Assembly: GCF_025869515.1 (NCBI RefSeq) | Contig: NZ_JAOZVR010000016.1 | Location: forward strand, 1 to 64,000 | Reading direction: 5' to 3' | DNA from: Ferrovibrio sp. | Lineage (GTDB): Bacteria > Pseudomonadota > Alphaproteobacteria > Ferrovibrionales > Ferrovibrionaceae | Length of the DNA stretch: 64,000 nt | Shown here: positions 63,551 to 64,000 of the stretch, in pieces | Position numbering within the stretch: position 1 is the first letter of the stretch | How the letters are laid out: the number at the start of each line of letters is the position of its first letter | Notes under the pieces: model-generated | What the model saw: the letters and a program-made list of their open reading frames with translations, nothing else | Told to the model about the DNA's origin: nothing | The model's database searches: none | Made by a program: the position numbers and the translations under genes

Positions 63551-64000
63551 GAGCATCGACGGCACCCCTCCAACAGTGGAGAGCATCGCAAACTTGGGAC
63601 GACATTTAATTGAAAGGTATACGAAAGATGCGGGCGTTTCGGCATATAGACCGGTGATGGCAAGCGTGTTCGGGCATTGCACCAGAAGCCAAACGTATAA
63701 GATATTTCAACTTCTCCCTCACAAAACTGAAAATGGCTTTGAGCAGCAATGTCGTGAGATTGATATTGAGAATGGCGACTTCCTGTTGATGGGAGATGAC
63801 GCGGAAGCTTTGAGGCCCAGAATTATCGAACTCGCAGCGAAACAGAATCCTCGTTTTAGAGGTATAGAACCGAAGATCATTCTACAAAATCGCATCGTCG
63901 GCACTGAAGTGGGTACCGTGGGCGGCACTATTCAGGTTGGTATCGCAACTGCGAATTCCTTCAAAGTCTATGCAAGCGTATTTAATGGACAGCCGGGCGG
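63525..64000 (+). CDS. Unknown gene, running off the right edge, absent from ORF track
   Basis: Open from ATG 63525 (stop in this frame at 63468-63470) to the window end, at least 158 residues. Starts MNTLLRNLMSIDGTPP, continues with helical segments and QNRIVGTEVGTVGGTIQVG. GGAGGA lies 25 bases upstream and CTG 63507 could be an alternative start. Codon choice is coherent and AT-shifted like the island. I do not recognise a family. Divergent from the Vsr-like/sacsin-like pair; may belong to the same system. Confidence 0.6.
   Translation, partial: MNTLLRNLMSIDGTPPTVESIANLGRHLIERYTKDAGVSAYRPVMASVFGHCTRSQTYKIFQLLPHKTENGFEQQCREIDIENGDFLLMGDDAEALRPRIIELAAKQNPRFRGIEPKIILQNRIVGTEVGTVGGTIQVGIATANSFKVYASVFNGQPG

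Overview
This window is a GC-rich stretch of an alphaproteobacterial chromosome. The gene content points there: two-subunit GcvP, the ethylmalonyl-CoA pathway enzymes, a sigma-54-type flagellar hook promoter, a SufE/IscU-like pair, and a formate dehydrogenase (FDH) cluster with the DUF3305/DUF3306/DUF6352/DUF6505 accessory set. A free-living, motile, respiratory organism related to Rhodospirillales (Ferrovibrio-like) is my guess; the exact genus cannot be fixed from the sequence alone.

Layout. 0-6.8 kb: chemotaxis, with two tandem-HAMP methyl-accepting proteins (the first cut by the window start), CheW, a secreted stand-alone Cache-like sensor beside the second receptor, and a ThDP enzyme between them. 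7-8.7 kb: a cyclase-family hydrolase and an Mpo1-like membrane protein. 8.9-13.6 kb: a tandem glycine riboswitch controlling gcvT-gcvH-gcvPA-gcvPB, closed by a strong terminator. 13.7-14.5 kb: one AT-rich orphan gene with an HEPN-like RNx4H motif, boxed between two terminators. 14.5-21.3 kb: a sensor-less histidine kinase, a ribbon-helix-helix protein, MscS, an EF-hand protein, a ROK protein, an APH-kinase fusion and small membrane proteins. 21.3-26.8 kb: ethylmalonyl-CoA pathway genes ecm, ccr and mcd around a divergent control region. 26.8-32.1 kb: threonine dehydratase/ArsR, AlaX-EamA-MarR, AraC, and cobalamin adenosyltransferase, which supplies the cofactor class used by Ecm. 32.2-36.2 kb: flgE-flgK-flgL behind a textbook sigma-54 promoter. 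36.3-39.2 kb: cysS, sufE-like, iscU-like, hisI.

39.2-58.1 kb is dominated by a molybdenum FDH module: moeA, mobB, a multi-cluster ferredoxin, cytochrome c, a WD40 propeller, fdhA-fdhB-fdhC, a small TAT protein, an HTH-TorD fusion, then DUF3306, DUF3305, DUF6352, DUF6505, a degenerate biotin/lipoate-ligase-like protein, mobA, fdhD and a CBS protein. sodB and a KefB-like antiporter sit on the opposite strand. Together with the glycine cleavage system and the ethylmalonyl-CoA pathway, this suggests one- and two-carbon metabolism feeding electrons from formate to the respiratory chain.

58.6-64 kb: after tRNA-Ser(CGA) the base composition falls and an accessory island begins. It holds a 1473-residue sacsin/Hsp90-like ATPase with a DUF3883 nuclease-like C-terminus, coupled by an ATGA overlap to a short Vsr-like ORF. 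A divergent unknown gene that the ORF track missed runs off the right edge. This is the most likely place for an undescribed (probably defence) system, and it is incomplete in this window.
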